This document shows positions 15,437 to 25,467 of a stretch of DNA of 64,000 bases, in pieces. Within the stretch, counting starts at the first letter, position 1, and each line of letters begins with the position of its first letter. Below the pieces are notes generated by a model that saw nothing but the letters and a program-made list of their open reading frames with translations, made no database searches and had not been told where the DNA came from. Both the position numbers and the translations under genes were made by a program. Source of the DNA: JAEUJZ01 sp964460115 (GTDB lineage Bacteria > Myxococcota_A > Polyangia > Palsa-1104 > JAEUJZ01); NCBI GenBank assembly GCA_964460115.1, contig CAYWPR010000006.1, positions 62,001-126,000 of the forward strand, written 5' to 3'.

Positions 15437-18316
15437 TTACCCTTCGATGCGGCGGCGCCGACTCAGGAATCCGACTAGGGCCAAGAAAAGCAGCGCTGCT
15501 GCCGATGGATTGCCGCTCGACGGCGTGACGCTACAGCCATAGCCTCCGCCGGAGAGCCCTAAAGGTCCGCCCTGCGCCATGGTGGTCGCCGTGTTGTTTT
15601 GCATCTGCGGATCAAAGGTCGCCGATGAGACATTGCTGGACACTGTGTACTGCTTGTTGGGGCCAGGCGATTGGACATTCAGGGTGATCGTGATGGAAGC
15701 GCCCGCCGCCAGATCCGATAAAGTGCAGGTGCTCTCTCCGGCTCCTACCGCGCAGTTGGTGGAGGTACTCTGCAGCGTGGCACCGTTTTGAAACGCGAAC
15801 TCTATTCGCGGCGCGGTCGCGGCGCTGGGGCCGTTATTCTTGACAAGAACGGTGAAGGTGGCCGGAAGGGCATTTTTCATCGTTTCCGTCAGCGTGATGG
15901 CCAGATCGGCTTCAGCTCGACACTGCCCGACTTGGCAGCTGCCGCCCGAGCATGAAATTCCATCCGTCGCTTCATAGTCCAAAGCGCAGCTTGTGGAAAC
16001 GCCGTCGCAGGCTTGGTTAAGATCACACTCGCCGGACTTCTGATGGCAGCTCTGTCCACTGCGTGCCGGGCTGCAGGTGCCATCGGGCCCCAAGCTCTCG
16101 GCGGACGCACTGCACGCCTGACAATCGGTTTGCGACTCGCTTCCGAAGGCGCCACTGCCGCGACCGCAATCGGTGTTGCAGCACACGGTGTCGATGCACA
16201 GGTTGCTGGCACACTCCGCGTCGGCACCACACTGCGTGCCTATCGACTTGCGTTCGATGATCTCGTAGAAGGCGCCAGACTGATTGGCGCCAAGATTGTT
16301 TTCCGGTGCGCCGACGACAATGACCCGCGAGGCACTGTCCACAGCTACACTGTTTCCGAAGAGCTCTGAAGAGCTAACGCCGCTGCGTGCAATTGCTGGT
16401 CCCCCCGAAGTCCAGACGCCGTTTTGAAGCTCGAACACGAAGGCATCGCCGGCACTGCCGTTTCTGGCCGGGGCGCCTACCACGGCCAGGGGGCCGTTTA
16501 CAGCGACGCTGCTGCCGTACAGATCTCCGGGCATAAGCCCGTTTTGGCTCAACATCGTAGTAGGGCCCGTTGCGATGCCGGTGGCCGTAAGGTTCTGCTC
16601 AAAGGCCAATCCGGCGTCGCCTGCGGCACCAGGAGCACCGACGACGGCGGCGGTTCCCGAGAGAGCCAGAGCCGCGCCCGCATGTGCTCCTGCCTGGCCA
16701 AAAGTTTGCGACTGCGTAACCGTCCAGGCTCCAAGTTCGCTGCGCAGGAGGATGTCATAGCCGCCGCCCTCGGCAAAACCTGCCGGGCTGCGAAATGGGG
16801 CGCCGATTAGGGCCAGGTCGGTATCAATGCTCACGGACGTACCGTACTGTTCCCCCAGGCCGACCGGGCCAAGGAGAGTCGCTACCTCGTTCCAGGTGCT
16901 GGGTACGTTGGAATCAGGCTCGTAGATGGCGACAAAGCCGTCGGCGGCGTTGAGGTTGGGCCCGCCGACGATGATACGATCATTCGATACGCCGACGGAG
17001 ATGCCAAAGCGCACTCCGCCGCCCGCCGCAAGCGGCGCCTGCGTGGATTCAAAGTTCCAGGTCGCGCCGCTGCCGAAGAACCAACTGGCCGAGCCAGTTC
17101 CGTTATCGTCCGGCGCGCCAATGACCACGCGCTTGTTGCCGCCTCCCAGATCCGAGATGGCCACAGACTGTCCGAAAAGGCCGTTGGCGGTGACGCCAAC
17201 CAAGATCTCGGCCTGCTGCACCCATTGCCCAGCTGCCGAGCGCGTGAAGATGAAGGCGGCGCCGGCAGCCACATCCGCATCGTTATTGAAAGGCGCGCCG
17301 ACGATCGCGGTATCGCCAGAGATGGCAATCGAGGTCCCAAGCTGATCACCGGCCTCTGGACCATTTGTCGTCTGGGTCGTCGCTTTGATGGCGTTTCCGA
17401 CCTGTGCCCAGATAAGGGGGTCAACGCGCAGCGGATAGCGGGCGAAACGGTCATTGATGCGCAGTGCCACCGTTGTGCCGCTATCAGCGATGGCCATTTG
17501 CGCCGACACCGGCTTGCCGTCCGCATCGGCGACAGACAGGTCGGAGTAACGCAACACCGGCTGACCTCGATCGTCGCGAAACTCAATCGTCGGATTGCCA
17601 TGGCCATCGGTAAGCGTCGGATGCAAATCACCCTGAAGCGCAAGCTCAAGGACCACCTGAGAAGACGTGGCGGAGGCACGGCAAGTCGGCGGTTCTGTCA
17701 GATCAAAGCCCTGCTCTACGCCGAGGGGGCCGTTGAGGTACCATTCAGTGACCGTTCCACGCGGGTAGACGACGCGCGGACCTCGGACCACTGGTTGCAC
17801 CTGGCTCTGCGTTCCCGTGCTATCTCCATCGCAGCCGTAGCGCCGCAGCGAAAAGGAGGTGGAGTGTGAACCCGTTTGGCCCGTCAAGCTCGCCTGGGCT
17901 GGAGAATCAACCAAAAAGCGGGCGCCACCGGAATGCAGCTCGGCATGAAAGGTCTGCAGAGAGTTGTTGAGTCGCACAAGCGCGCGGCCAGCCATCTGCG
18001 GATTGTAGGCGTCTCCAGCCTGTGCCTGCGCGGCCTGAATCCATGCGGCGCGCAGGTTGGCGCGGGCGATGGAGGGCTTTTGCGCATCGTCAGATTTTAT
18101 GATGCGAGAGGAGCGCTTCACGGAGTGAGTAAGCGGTTCTTTTGCGAACCGCGCGCCTGTTGCAGACGGCGTAATTGTAAGCTTGGATAAAGACGCTGGT
18201 TGACTAGAGGGTGCAGAGGACGGCCCTTCGGCGCTACAAGCGAAAAATCCTGCGAGGGAGGCGGCTAGAGCAGTGGGGACTGTCCGGCGGAACAGACAGT
18301 ATAGCAAAGGTTGCAT
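15437..18316 (-). CDS. FG-GAP repeat surface protein with lipobox and MYXO-CTERM-like tail
   Basis: 959 residues from ATG 18316, which has AAAGGAG 7 nt upstream (an in-frame ATG 39 nt earlier lacks one). Order: signal peptide with lipobox-like F-F-A-C; an N-terminal region; FG-GAP-type beta-propeller repeats from about residue 320 to 690 (repeated GAP-N and VAVD/VSID phrases); a Cys-rich segment with CASNLC and CCNTDC; a DUF11/CARDB-like domain; then G-C-S-V, a hydrophobic helix and R-R-R-R at the C-terminus. That tail matches the MYXO-CTERM sorting signal known in Myxococcota. Probably a surface protein; ligand unknown. Confidence 0.82.
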   Translation of the reverse strand: MQPLLYCLFRRTVPTALAASLAGFFACSAEGPSSAPSSQPASLSKLTITPSATGARFAKEPLTHSVKRSSRIIKSDDAQKPSIARANLRAAWIQAAQAQAGDAYNPQMAGRALVRLNNSLQTFHAELHSGGARFLVDSPAQASLTGQTGSHSTSFSLRRYGCDGDSTGTQSQVQPVVRGPRVVYPRGTVTEWYLNGPLGVEQGFDLTEPPTCRASATSSQVVLELALQGDLHPTLTDGHGNPTIEFRDDRGQPVLRYSDLSVADADGKPVSAQMAIADSGTTVALRINDRFARYPLRVDPLIWAQVGNAIKATTQTTNGPEAGDQLGTSIAISGDTAIVGAPFNNDADVAAGAAFIFTRSAAGQWVQQAEILVGVTANGLFGQSVAISDLGGGNKRVVIGAPDDNGTGSASWFFGSGATWNFESTQAPLAAGGGVRFGISVGVSNDRIIVGGPNLNAADGFVAIYEPDSNVPSTWNEVATLLGPVGLGEQYGTSVSIDTDLALIGAPFRSPAGFAEGGGYDILLRSELGAWTVTQSQTFGQAGAHAGAALALSGTAAVVGAPGAAGDAGLAFEQNLTATGIATGPTTMLSQNGLMPGDLYGSSVAVNGPLAVVGAPARNGSAGDAFVFELQNGVWTSGGPAIARSGVSSSELFGNSVAVDSASRVIVVGAPENNLGANQSGAFYEIIERKSIGTQCGADAECASNLCIDTVCCNTDCGRGSGAFGSESQTDCQACSASAESLGPDGTCSPARSGQSCHQKSGECDLNQACDGVSTSCALDYEATDGISCSGGSCQVGQCRAEADLAITLTETMKNALPATFTVLVKNNGPSAATAPRIEFAFQNGATLQSTSTNCAVGAGESTCTLSDLAAGASITITLNVQSPGPNKQYTVSSNVSSATFDPQMQNNTATTMAQGGPLGLSGGGYGCSVTPSSGNPSAAALLFLALVGFLSRRRRIEG

Positions 18317-18649
18317 CTGAAAACTCCTTTCCACATTGCTTCGATATGCTGCCAAGATTTAGCGTGAGGGGCTGTCTCAGCATGTGCCCATGGAGGGCGA
18401 CGGATGTACACAGCTAAAAGGGGGATTTTTTCATTGTCCCATACAGACGGCAGCTTGGCAATATGGAGCTAGGGCGGCTAGCTAGATTGCATGGCATTTT
18501 CCTCGCTCCACGGGATGGGGAGCGGGGCGAACCGATTTTCAGGATTGGGGAATCAAGTGGATGGGAAGGAAACGAGAGGGGAACTTAATAGAGAACGACC
18601 CGTCAAGGTGCCTATGCGCTGCGTCCGTGAGCGGATCGTTCCATACGGA
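18317..18649. other. intergenic, no gene seen
   Basis: 333 nt between two lipoprotein genes on the same strand. It contains the ribosome binding site of the FG-GAP gene (near 18324-18330) and a T-run at about 18427-18432. I see no convincing ORF, RNA gene or clear terminator hairpin. Confidence 0.5.
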
Positions 18650-20725
18650 CTAATAACAGTCCCACGTTTTGGGAGTTGTGCTCGGCAAAACTTCAGAAGC
18701 ACCGGCATGGCATTGCCCATGATATTTGGTAGCTTGGAAGTTCGCATGATTGGCACACCAGCCGCAAGCAAAGTCGTCAGTATTTATTGCACCGGCCCTG
18801 GGAGGGGAACTGCCAGTGTTACCGCCAGGATCTTGATTGTCGCAGTCAGAATAATCTTCGCCGTAGCTGCCAGTGCTGTTATTAAAACCGACGCCATTCG
18901 AGTTGACTGCCTTATCCCAGGGTGCATCTGTAGCGGTATATGGATACGTGGCGTTGCTACACAGCGGGTGCCGACAGTAACCGTTCGAGGAACTTCCGGA
19001 CGCGCAGCTTGGTTGGAAATAGGGGATAACATACTTGCCATTGGGGCAATTGATGCAACCACTGTCCGAATTGCCACCGCAATCTATCAAGACGCCACCA
19101 CCCATATCTATTTGATCGGTTTCCGGGCTGTTCGTAGAGCCGTCATGACAAGTTGCTGCGGTGCAGACCTTATTTGAGGTTAGGGTGAAGCCATCGACTG
19201 TTGAGTATGTTTGCGTGCAGTGGTTGGATGCACATTGGGAATTCGAGGTGCAAGTCACGAGATTGTCGAGCTTGCATACGCCGATGCCGTCGAAGTCATC
19301 ATCATAGCAGTAATCGGATGTACAGTTCCCATTAGCAATGCACGGGGTATCGAGTGCACCCATGTCGCACAGATTGCTTGTGCAGGAATTGGAATAACAA
19401 TCATTGCCCCCGCTGCAGGATGCGCCGGGTTCACCTGGTTGGCACTGGTCATTGGCGCAGATCTGGCTCCAACAGTCACTATTGCTGTAGCAAGTGTCGT
19501 AGTTATGCCCCTTGGCGCACTGGCCGCTTGCGCAACTATTGGACACACAGTCAGAATTACTTGCGCAAGGAGCGCCGGCGGCGCCCGCAGCGCACCGACT
19601 CGTGTTGGAATCGCAGTGTTCTGACTTGCAATCAGAATCGAGCGCACAGTTGGTACCTGTGGTAACTATTTCGCATTTGCGAGTACATCTATTACTAAGG
19701 TTACTACCGGCAGCACCAGTATTACCGCAGTCTGTACCCGTTTCATAGTTGTTCTTTGAGCTACTGTTGCAGCCTGGAATGATACAGTTGTTTTCGAAAT
19801 TCAAATCCTCTGTATAAACCGCTTCACCCGCTGAGGTAGTATACGCCAAAGTGGGACTGGCACTAAGTAGCGCCGGCCTGGTCGCAGTTTTTCCATTCTC
19901 TCCTATGAGGCAGTCCGTGGGGGGTGTACTGCATGCTAAGGTCAGCTGGGCGTTTTCATGTATTACAGACGCGGCACCGACCTCATTATAGGTAATACGC
20001 TCATAGCCGTCGAAGGTGCCGTAATATTGGTTGGGGGCCGTACCAGCGAGAGTTTGATTGACTAGGCCAGGCATGAACATTACCTGTCCGCTACGGCCGT
20101 GGTAATTACTAGTGCATAGAGCTCCTAGATTGGTGCCACTGTTGTCGATAACATTAATTTTGTACCAGGCATCATCTGTAGAGCCAACCTGTGATTCAGG
20201 TGCGGTTGTGTCGAATTGCAAATATGCATTCGGATTATTCGTATCATACTTATTGAGAATTTTATTGCCCGTTACCGCTAGATAACTTGCTCCTAGATTT
20301 GTGGTACTTCCACATTTTTCGACCTTAAGCCTCGATCCATAGTATCCACTTCCCGAAGAGCCCGGGCCGACATAGACGATGCCACCATTGGTGGTGCTGG
20401 GAGCATGAGAAACATGCCAAGAGGCATTACTGGTGTCGCAGATAGTGGCTTTGTTGGAGTAATGTTTAGCAAAAACAAATACTTCAGGCTCTGTCTCTGA
20501 GCCAGTCGCTGGAATCGTGATCCTGACTGCTTCATGACCATTGCTAGTACCATCGTTATAATAAGATGCATCACCTGTATTCATGTAGATTTTGTTGCGT
20601 ATACCGTCAAATCTACAAACAGTGCAAATTGCATCTTGCGCTAGCTTCTCCGCATTTTCTTGATTCGCGCTACATGCAGCAAATCCACTGATCGCCAGAC
20701 ACCAGAAAACCTTTTTCAGGGTCAT
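18650..20725 (-). CDS. Cys-rich repeat lipoprotein
   Basis: 691 residues. The signal peptide ends F-A-A-C, a lipobox at about Cys18. The first 300 residues are an unrecognised beta-rich domain with GYERITYNEVG. Residues about 330-530 are tandem Cys-rich units of about 30-35 residues with the pattern C-x-S-N-S-D-C-x-S-x-x-C-x-x-x-x-C, like the Dickkopf-type repeats common in Myxococcota surface proteins. The C-terminus is rich in Asn/Ser/Gly/Cys. ATG 20725 has AGGAG 7 nt upstream. Base composition is visibly more AT-rich than its neighbours, hinting at separate origin. Confidence 0.72.
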   Translation of the reverse strand: MTLKKVFWCLAISGFAACSANQENAEKLAQDAICTVCRFDGIRNKIYMNTGDASYYNDGTSNGHEAVRITIPATGSETEPEVFVFAKHYSNKATICDTSNASWHVSHAPSTTNGGIVYVGPGSSGSGYYGSRLKVEKCGSTTNLGASYLAVTGNKILNKYDTNNPNAYLQFDTTAPESQVGSTDDAWYKINVIDNSGTNLGALCTSNYHGRSGQVMFMPGLVNQTLAGTAPNQYYGTFDGYERITYNEVGAASVIHENAQLTLACSTPPTDCLIGENGKTATRPALLSASPTLAYTTSAGEAVYTEDLNFENNCIIPGCNSSSKNNYETGTDCGNTGAAGSNLSNRCTRKCEIVTTGTNCALDSDCKSEHCDSNTSRCAAGAAGAPCASNSDCVSNSCASGQCAKGHNYDTCYSNSDCWSQICANDQCQPGEPGASCSGGNDCYSNSCTSNLCDMGALDTPCIANGNCTSDYCYDDDFDGIGVCKLDNLVTCTSNSQCASNHCTQTYSTVDGFTLTSNKVCTAATCHDGSTNSPETDQIDMGGGVLIDCGGNSDSGCINCPNGKYVIPYFQPSCASGSSSNGYCRHPLCSNATYPYTATDAPWDKAVNSNGVGFNNSTGSYGEDYSDCDNQDPGGNTGSSPPRAGAINTDDFACGWCANHANFQATKYHGQCHAGASEVLPSTTPKTWDCY

Positions 20726-21206
20726 GTTGTGCTCCTACCAAAAGTTGACAAATTACTCCACTCACCCCACCGGAAAAAGTATCTGCAGGATTTATACCAA
20801 GCGCAGGTAGCCATTTGGTATCGTTCAGTCTCTAGTCATTTCCAGCGTTTATAAATTGCAACCCAACCGATACAAATGCGGTCTGGGGTCATTCATCCCT
20901 AGCAGTGAAGCTCTCTGAGCTTGTCCGGTTGGAAAGTTGTCATGGGGTGTGCGAAAGCCTCTGATAGGCTGCGCAGTCGTCGCTCATCAAGACGGCCACC
21001 TGGTCTTCTGTCCCCACTGCTGAGGTGTATGGACCCTAGTGGATCTGGTCAAAAGGCCTGAGCGAAAACCTCTCTGCTTCACGGCTGCTTCGCGTAGAGG
21101 CCGGCACGTAGCGCCGGGTGAAGGCCCCAGTCCGCCCAACTGTAGACAGCGGACCCATTCCAATAAGAAATGACGGACCTTGGTGCAACCAGAAAAAGCG
21201 TCGTGC
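20726..21206. other. intergenic with possible promoter
   Basis: 481 nt between the Cys-rich lipoprotein and the giant kinase (both minus strand). On the minus strand TATAAAT at 20790-20796 could be a -10 box for the lipoprotein gene, but no good -35 is visible. The right half (20880-21206) has no ORF I can support. Confidence 0.35.
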
Positions 21207-24200
21207 TCAGGGTGTCGTGGGCTGGCCCGCAGGTGGCAGCGGTTTCGGCGGCAGAGGGAAGGGGGCACAGATTCGAAAGCCTACGTAGGGCACTTGTACA
21301 TCGAGGGCTATAGGGTCTCCTCGATAATCTAGCCTGGCGTCGGCAGCTCCGTTACCCGTAACCCCTCCGCGATAGCAGACTTGTGTCTTTCCTCGACCCA
21401 GCCGCACAAGCTCCGATACATTCCCGACTAGATCATCTGCGCCAAAAATGCTGCTGGTTTTTGGATATAATCCCACCTCGTCAACGCCCATGATCTCGTC
21501 ATTTATTTCATAGGTAAGGTTGAAGTTGGCATCACCAGGGTCCAGGCGAAAGCCATGCGGGTACGCCCGGTTGTCTGCCCCTTTTGCAGCCCTTTCCCAT
21601 TGATACTCGTCACAAACTACTGCACCAGGAAGTCGCCCGCTTCGATTCAGCCAGTCCGCATAGCTCTGCCCATGTGCAAATGAAGCAAAGGATATTGGCA
21701 TTTTCAACCAATCTTGCACTTGATTGAATTTCCGCTTTGAATAAATTACTGGGACGCCTTCTTTAAACGATAGATCTACTTCTCTTCCTACGGGAATTGC
21801 AATCTCCCAGATTCCATCAGGGCGTTGTTTATATACATTACCGGCAGCGCCAAAAATTTTCATCATATTCTGAGCAGCACGTTCTTTCACTGGCAATGAC
21901 TTCATAAAATCAATCCACTGCTGATTTGTAGTTTCGTGTTTTGCGATGAGATAATTGCCCAGTTTCACCGTATGCATAGGGACATTCTTCAGAAATCCTT
22001 TGCGAAAGTCCTCATCGGCTGCCGAGCCATGCAGATATAGCCCCCCTGGGACGTAGACAAAGCCGGCGGGAATGTCCTCAGATCTTGGCAGATCCACTTG
22101 AATCTGAGCGTTTTCGTCTCGATTGACCGCCAAGGGATAATTGACGTGGATTCGGCCCGGCAGATCAAGCTCAAGAAGCATGGACCCTGGGTCGATTTCT
22201 ACGCTCTTAAGCGGAGTCTTTCCCAAGTCTTTGATAAAGATAAGCTCAAATTTTTGTTTGTTATTCAATTCAAACCGAGACAACTTGACTGACGCGCCTT
22301 GTGGCATTGAGTCGATGTCAAAGTGGCCGGGGGCTCGCCAACGCTGCCAGTAACGACCGCTCGGGTCGTACAAACGGATGCGTTGAATGAGCTCCTCGGC
22401 TTGCGCCGGATTGCGTCTGCCCTCCATCACCAGCGCCCGCTGATACAGCGCCGTTGAAAGCAGTTCCTTGGCCTGAGAATGGTTGCTGTCCAGGCTCAGT
22501 GCGGACTCGAAATGCTGCACAGCTTGCGCGTAAGCGCCATCGGCGTTCTGAGATTGTTCAAGGACCTGCGACCATAGGACTTCGCCTTCCTGCTCCTTCC
22601 CGCTGTCAAACGTCGCGAACGCATCTTTACGCAAGCGGCTGGCGTTCGCGTCTACCTCCTCGGCCTTTTGCAGCGCCCGCTTTCCTTCTTCAATACTGGT
22701 CTGAATACGCAGCACGATGTCGCGCCGCGCGTTGAGCCGTGCTCCCACAAATAGCGCAGCGATGAGAAGCGGCACCGTGACCGCCAGGATGCGGCGGATG
22801 CGACGCGCCCGCAGTCCTTGCCGCCGCGAGGCTGATAGGAATTCCTTTTCTCGCGCGCGGATCTCCACCGCTTCCAAAACATCCGCTTCGGCAACCTGGC
22901 GCAGGTTCCACAGCGCATCATTGGATTTGTTTTGCCGGTGCCAGTCGTTTGTCGCGACTTCCAAGCGGTGCTTGACCGCGCGGCTCTCTGCTGCTTCCTC
23001 CAGCCATTTGGCTAGCGTCCGCCAGCCCTTGATCAGCGCCTCATGCGCCACTTCGTAAAGGGCCCCTTCCGGAGACTCTCGGCCGACCAGCAGGCGCCCT
23101 TTCACCAGCGCCTCCAATGCCGGGGGACCGGCGGGATCCTGATGCACAAGCTCTTCTTGCGTGCGCCGCGTCCGCGTACCTTCCAGGGTCACAAGTGACA
23201 TCAAGATGCGCCGCGCGGCTTTGCGCTGTTCTGATTGCAACGTGCCGAGCAGCTTATCGCCGTGGCGAGCCAGCGCGCCCTCAACGCCCCCGATCGATTC
23301 TAGTGCCCGGGGGGTGATCTCGGCCTCTTGGCGCACGGTCCAAAGCTCGGCGAGTGCAAACTGAAGAAGCGGCAGGGCGCCGTCGGTGTTCAGGGTGAAC
23401 TGCACCAAATGGTCAACCATCTCCTCGCGCTGAAAGGTCACCCCCTTGGCGCGCGCCGGACCCACGATCGCCTCACGGATTCCTTCCTCGTTGAGCGGCT
23501 TTAGAAAGAACAGCGGCCGGGTCAGCTCACTGCCAAGACCCGGCAGCGTGGCACAGCGGGCCAGAAAGTCGCTGCGGACCGTCGCCAGAAGCCGCAGGCT
23601 CGGCAGCCGTTGTACCAGACTGGCCAACGCCTCGGCTACCTGCGCTGCTTGAGCAGGCTCGGCAATCGAGACCAGCTCTTCGAGCTGATCGACGAAGACG
23701 GTCAGACCGCGCGTTGGACCCAGGTGTTGGTTCAGGCTGCGTCCAAAGGCGCTTGGATCGGCATGGATGCGCTGCGCGATGCCCTCTTCGGAAAAGTCGG
23801 GATGATTGAGGACCGCGGCAAGCCCTGCACTAAGCGACTGAATTGGTTGGCGCCCGGGAACCATCGACACGCTCAGCCAGCTCTGCTGCCCCTTGCCCAG
23901 GGCCCCTTCGGTGACCAGCGGCAGTACACCGGCTCGACACAGCGAGGACTTGCCGGCGCCGGAATCGGCCACGATGAGCACAAAGGAATCCGAACGCAGC
24001 CAGTCAAGCAGCGTCCCGACCTCTTGTTGGCGGCCGAAGAATAAGGCCCGGTGTTCCGCTTCGAAGGGTAAGAGGCCGCGGTAAGGATTTCCTTCCGGGA
24101 TGGCGGCGCCGCCGGCCTTCGGGCTAAGCTGTTCAAGCGCCTCGAGCAGGTCTTCCGCAGAGGCAAAACGAGCTCTGGCGTCGCGCCGCAGGCAGCGATC

Positions 24201-25244
24201 GATGATGGCGGCGAAACGCTCATCGATAAGCGGCTGGCGCTTGCGAATCGGTGCCAGATCGGTTGTTTGAATGACCATCGGCAGGGCGTCGAGAGACACC
24301 CAGGCGTGCGGCGCAACGCCCACACATAGCTCATAGAGCAGCGCCCCCAGGGAATACACATCGCCGCGTCGTGTGGCCGATTCGCCGGCCAGAACCTCTG
24401 GCGGCATGTAGCGCGGCGTCCCGCGAATGGTCGAAGCACGTTCGGAGCTGCCTGTCATGAGCCGGGTGTCCGGATCTTCGACCTGATAGGGCTGCGGCTG
24501 CGTCAAGCCGAGCCGGATGGCGATATTTCGCGCGCTGGAGCTGCCCTCCCTTGGGGCATCGCTGCGTTCGGTCGCAGGTCCTTCCAAACCGGTGGCCGAT
24601 TTCCCGGCGGGGTTCTGATCGACTTCCGTCGGCCAGGACTCGACCGACTTTGTGTCAAGATCTGCGGTCGGATCTTCGGCAGGGGGGGGAGCTACTAGGT
24701 CCGCCAGAGCCAGACGTTCGGTTTCTGCCTGTGCGCTGGAAACGACCTTCGCCAGACCGAAATCGACGAGCTTCACTTCACCATCCAAGGACAGGATGGC
24801 GTTGCTCGGCTTGATATCCCGATGCAAGATGCCCCGGCGGTGCGCCGCGGCAAGCCCGCGCGAAAGTCCCAACCCAAGCTCTAGCGCATCCGGCCAGGAT
24901 ATGGGCTTGGGCAGGCGCGCCAGATTCTCGCCGCGAATGTACTCAGAAACAATATAGGGATGCCCGTCGATCTCGCCGACCCGGTAGACGGTCACGACCT
25001 GTGGGTGTTGCAAGCGAGCAGCGGCGCGCGCTTCGTTTAGAAACATTTCACGCGCCGCCGCGTCAGGCTCCATGGAGCTTATGAATTTGATCGCAACCGG
25101 CCGGTCTAAAACAGAGTCGTGGCACAAAAAGACTTCACCCATTCCGCCCTTACCCAGCTTCCCGAGCTTGCGATAGCCGTCAAATGAATCCGGAGGAGAC
25201 CAGCGGGTCCCAGCATGCTCGTGGTGGTTCTTGGCGTGTGGCAT
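21207..25244 (-). CDS. Ser/Thr kinase-nSTAND ATPase-FGE-like fusion (copy 1)
   Basis: 1345 residues. Kinase about 24-378: G-loop GKGGMG (31-36), Lys53, HRD 141-143, DFG 161-163, and a GTPRYMPPE motif about 110 residues after DFG, so the activation segment is greatly enlarged. nSTAND1-type ATPase from about 385: NPYRGLLPFE, Walker A ADSGAGKSS, Walker B LTVFVDQLEEL. One transmembrane helix near 850 (ILAVTVPLLIAALFVG), a TPR-like helical part, a PEGA-like part, then an FGE/SUMF1-like domain from about 1085 (LIAKHETTN, DYxWERAAKGAD-like and VGFRICAP). The kinase should be cytoplasmic and the FGE-like part outside. The substrate is unknown. Confidence 0.88.
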   Translation of the reverse strand: MPHAKNHHEHAGTRWSPPDSFDGYRKLGKLGKGGMGEVFLCHDSVLDRPVAIKFISSMEPDAAAREMFLNEARAAARLQHPQVVTVYRVGEIDGHPYIVSEYIRGENLARLPKPISWPDALELGLGLSRGLAAAHRRGILHRDIKPSNAILSLDGEVKLVDFGLAKVVSSAQAETERLALADLVAPPPAEDPTADLDTKSVESWPTEVDQNPAGKSATGLEGPATERSDAPREGSSSARNIAIRLGLTQPQPYQVEDPDTRLMTGSSERASTIRGTPRYMPPEVLAGESATRRGDVYSLGALLYELCVGVAPHAWVSLDALPMVIQTTDLAPIRKRQPLIDERFAAIIDRCLRRDARARFASAEDLLEALEQLSPKAGGAAIPEGNPYRGLLPFEAEHRALFFGRQQEVGTLLDWLRSDSFVLIVADSGAGKSSLCRAGVLPLVTEGALGKGQQSWLSVSMVPGRQPIQSLSAGLAAVLNHPDFSEEGIAQRIHADPSAFGRSLNQHLGPTRGLTVFVDQLEELVSIAEPAQAAQVAEALASLVQRLPSLRLLATVRSDFLARCATLPGLGSELTRPLFFLKPLNEEGIREAIVGPARAKGVTFQREEMVDHLVQFTLNTDGALPLLQFALAELWTVRQEAEITPRALESIGGVEGALARHGDKLLGTLQSEQRKAARRILMSLVTLEGTRTRRTQEELVHQDPAGPPALEALVKGRLLVGRESPEGALYEVAHEALIKGWRTLAKWLEEAAESRAVKHRLEVATNDWHRQNKSNDALWNLRQVAEADVLEAVEIRAREKEFLSASRRQGLRARRIRRILAVTVPLLIAALFVGARLNARRDIVLRIQTSIEEGKRALQKAEEVDANASRLRKDAFATFDSGKEQEGEVLWSQVLEQSQNADGAYAQAVQHFESALSLDSNHSQAKELLSTALYQRALVMEGRRNPAQAEELIQRIRLYDPSGRYWQRWRAPGHFDIDSMPQGASVKLSRFELNNKQKFELIFIKDLGKTPLKSVEIDPGSMLLELDLPGRIHVNYPLAVNRDENAQIQVDLPRSEDIPAGFVYVPGGLYLHGSAADEDFRKGFLKNVPMHTVKLGNYLIAKHETTNQQWIDFMKSLPVKERAAQNMMKIFGAAGNVYKQRPDGIWEIAIPVGREVDLSFKEGVPVIYSKRKFNQVQDWLKMPISFASFAHGQSYADWLNRSGRLPGAVVCDEYQWERAAKGADNRAYPHGFRLDPGDANFNLTYEINDEIMGVDEVGLYPKTSSIFGADDLVGNVSELVRLGRGKTQVCYRGGVTGNGAADARLDYRGDPIALDVQVPYVGFRICAPFPLPPKPLPPAGQPTTP

Positions 25245-25467
25245 GATCTTCCTTTTGGGAAACTGTGCCGTCTAAAAGACAATAAAATATCATGACGACG
25301 GGGCTCAGGGCGAACTGTTTCTCCCCCACCCTTGGTTCGTGCGGACCGAAGCGGAGTCGAGGCACAGCTTTCTGGATAGAAAATAGCTAACGCTTGCCGG
25401 GACTTAGCTAGCATAATGGCGCTCTCACTTAGAGAGAAAAACTCGACCTACTGTCAAGGAGAATGCC

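Noticed and set aside
15187..15528. 113-codon plus-strand frame upstream of and over the FG-GAP gene end
   Set aside because: No domain, no ribosome binding site, and it runs antisense into a real gene.
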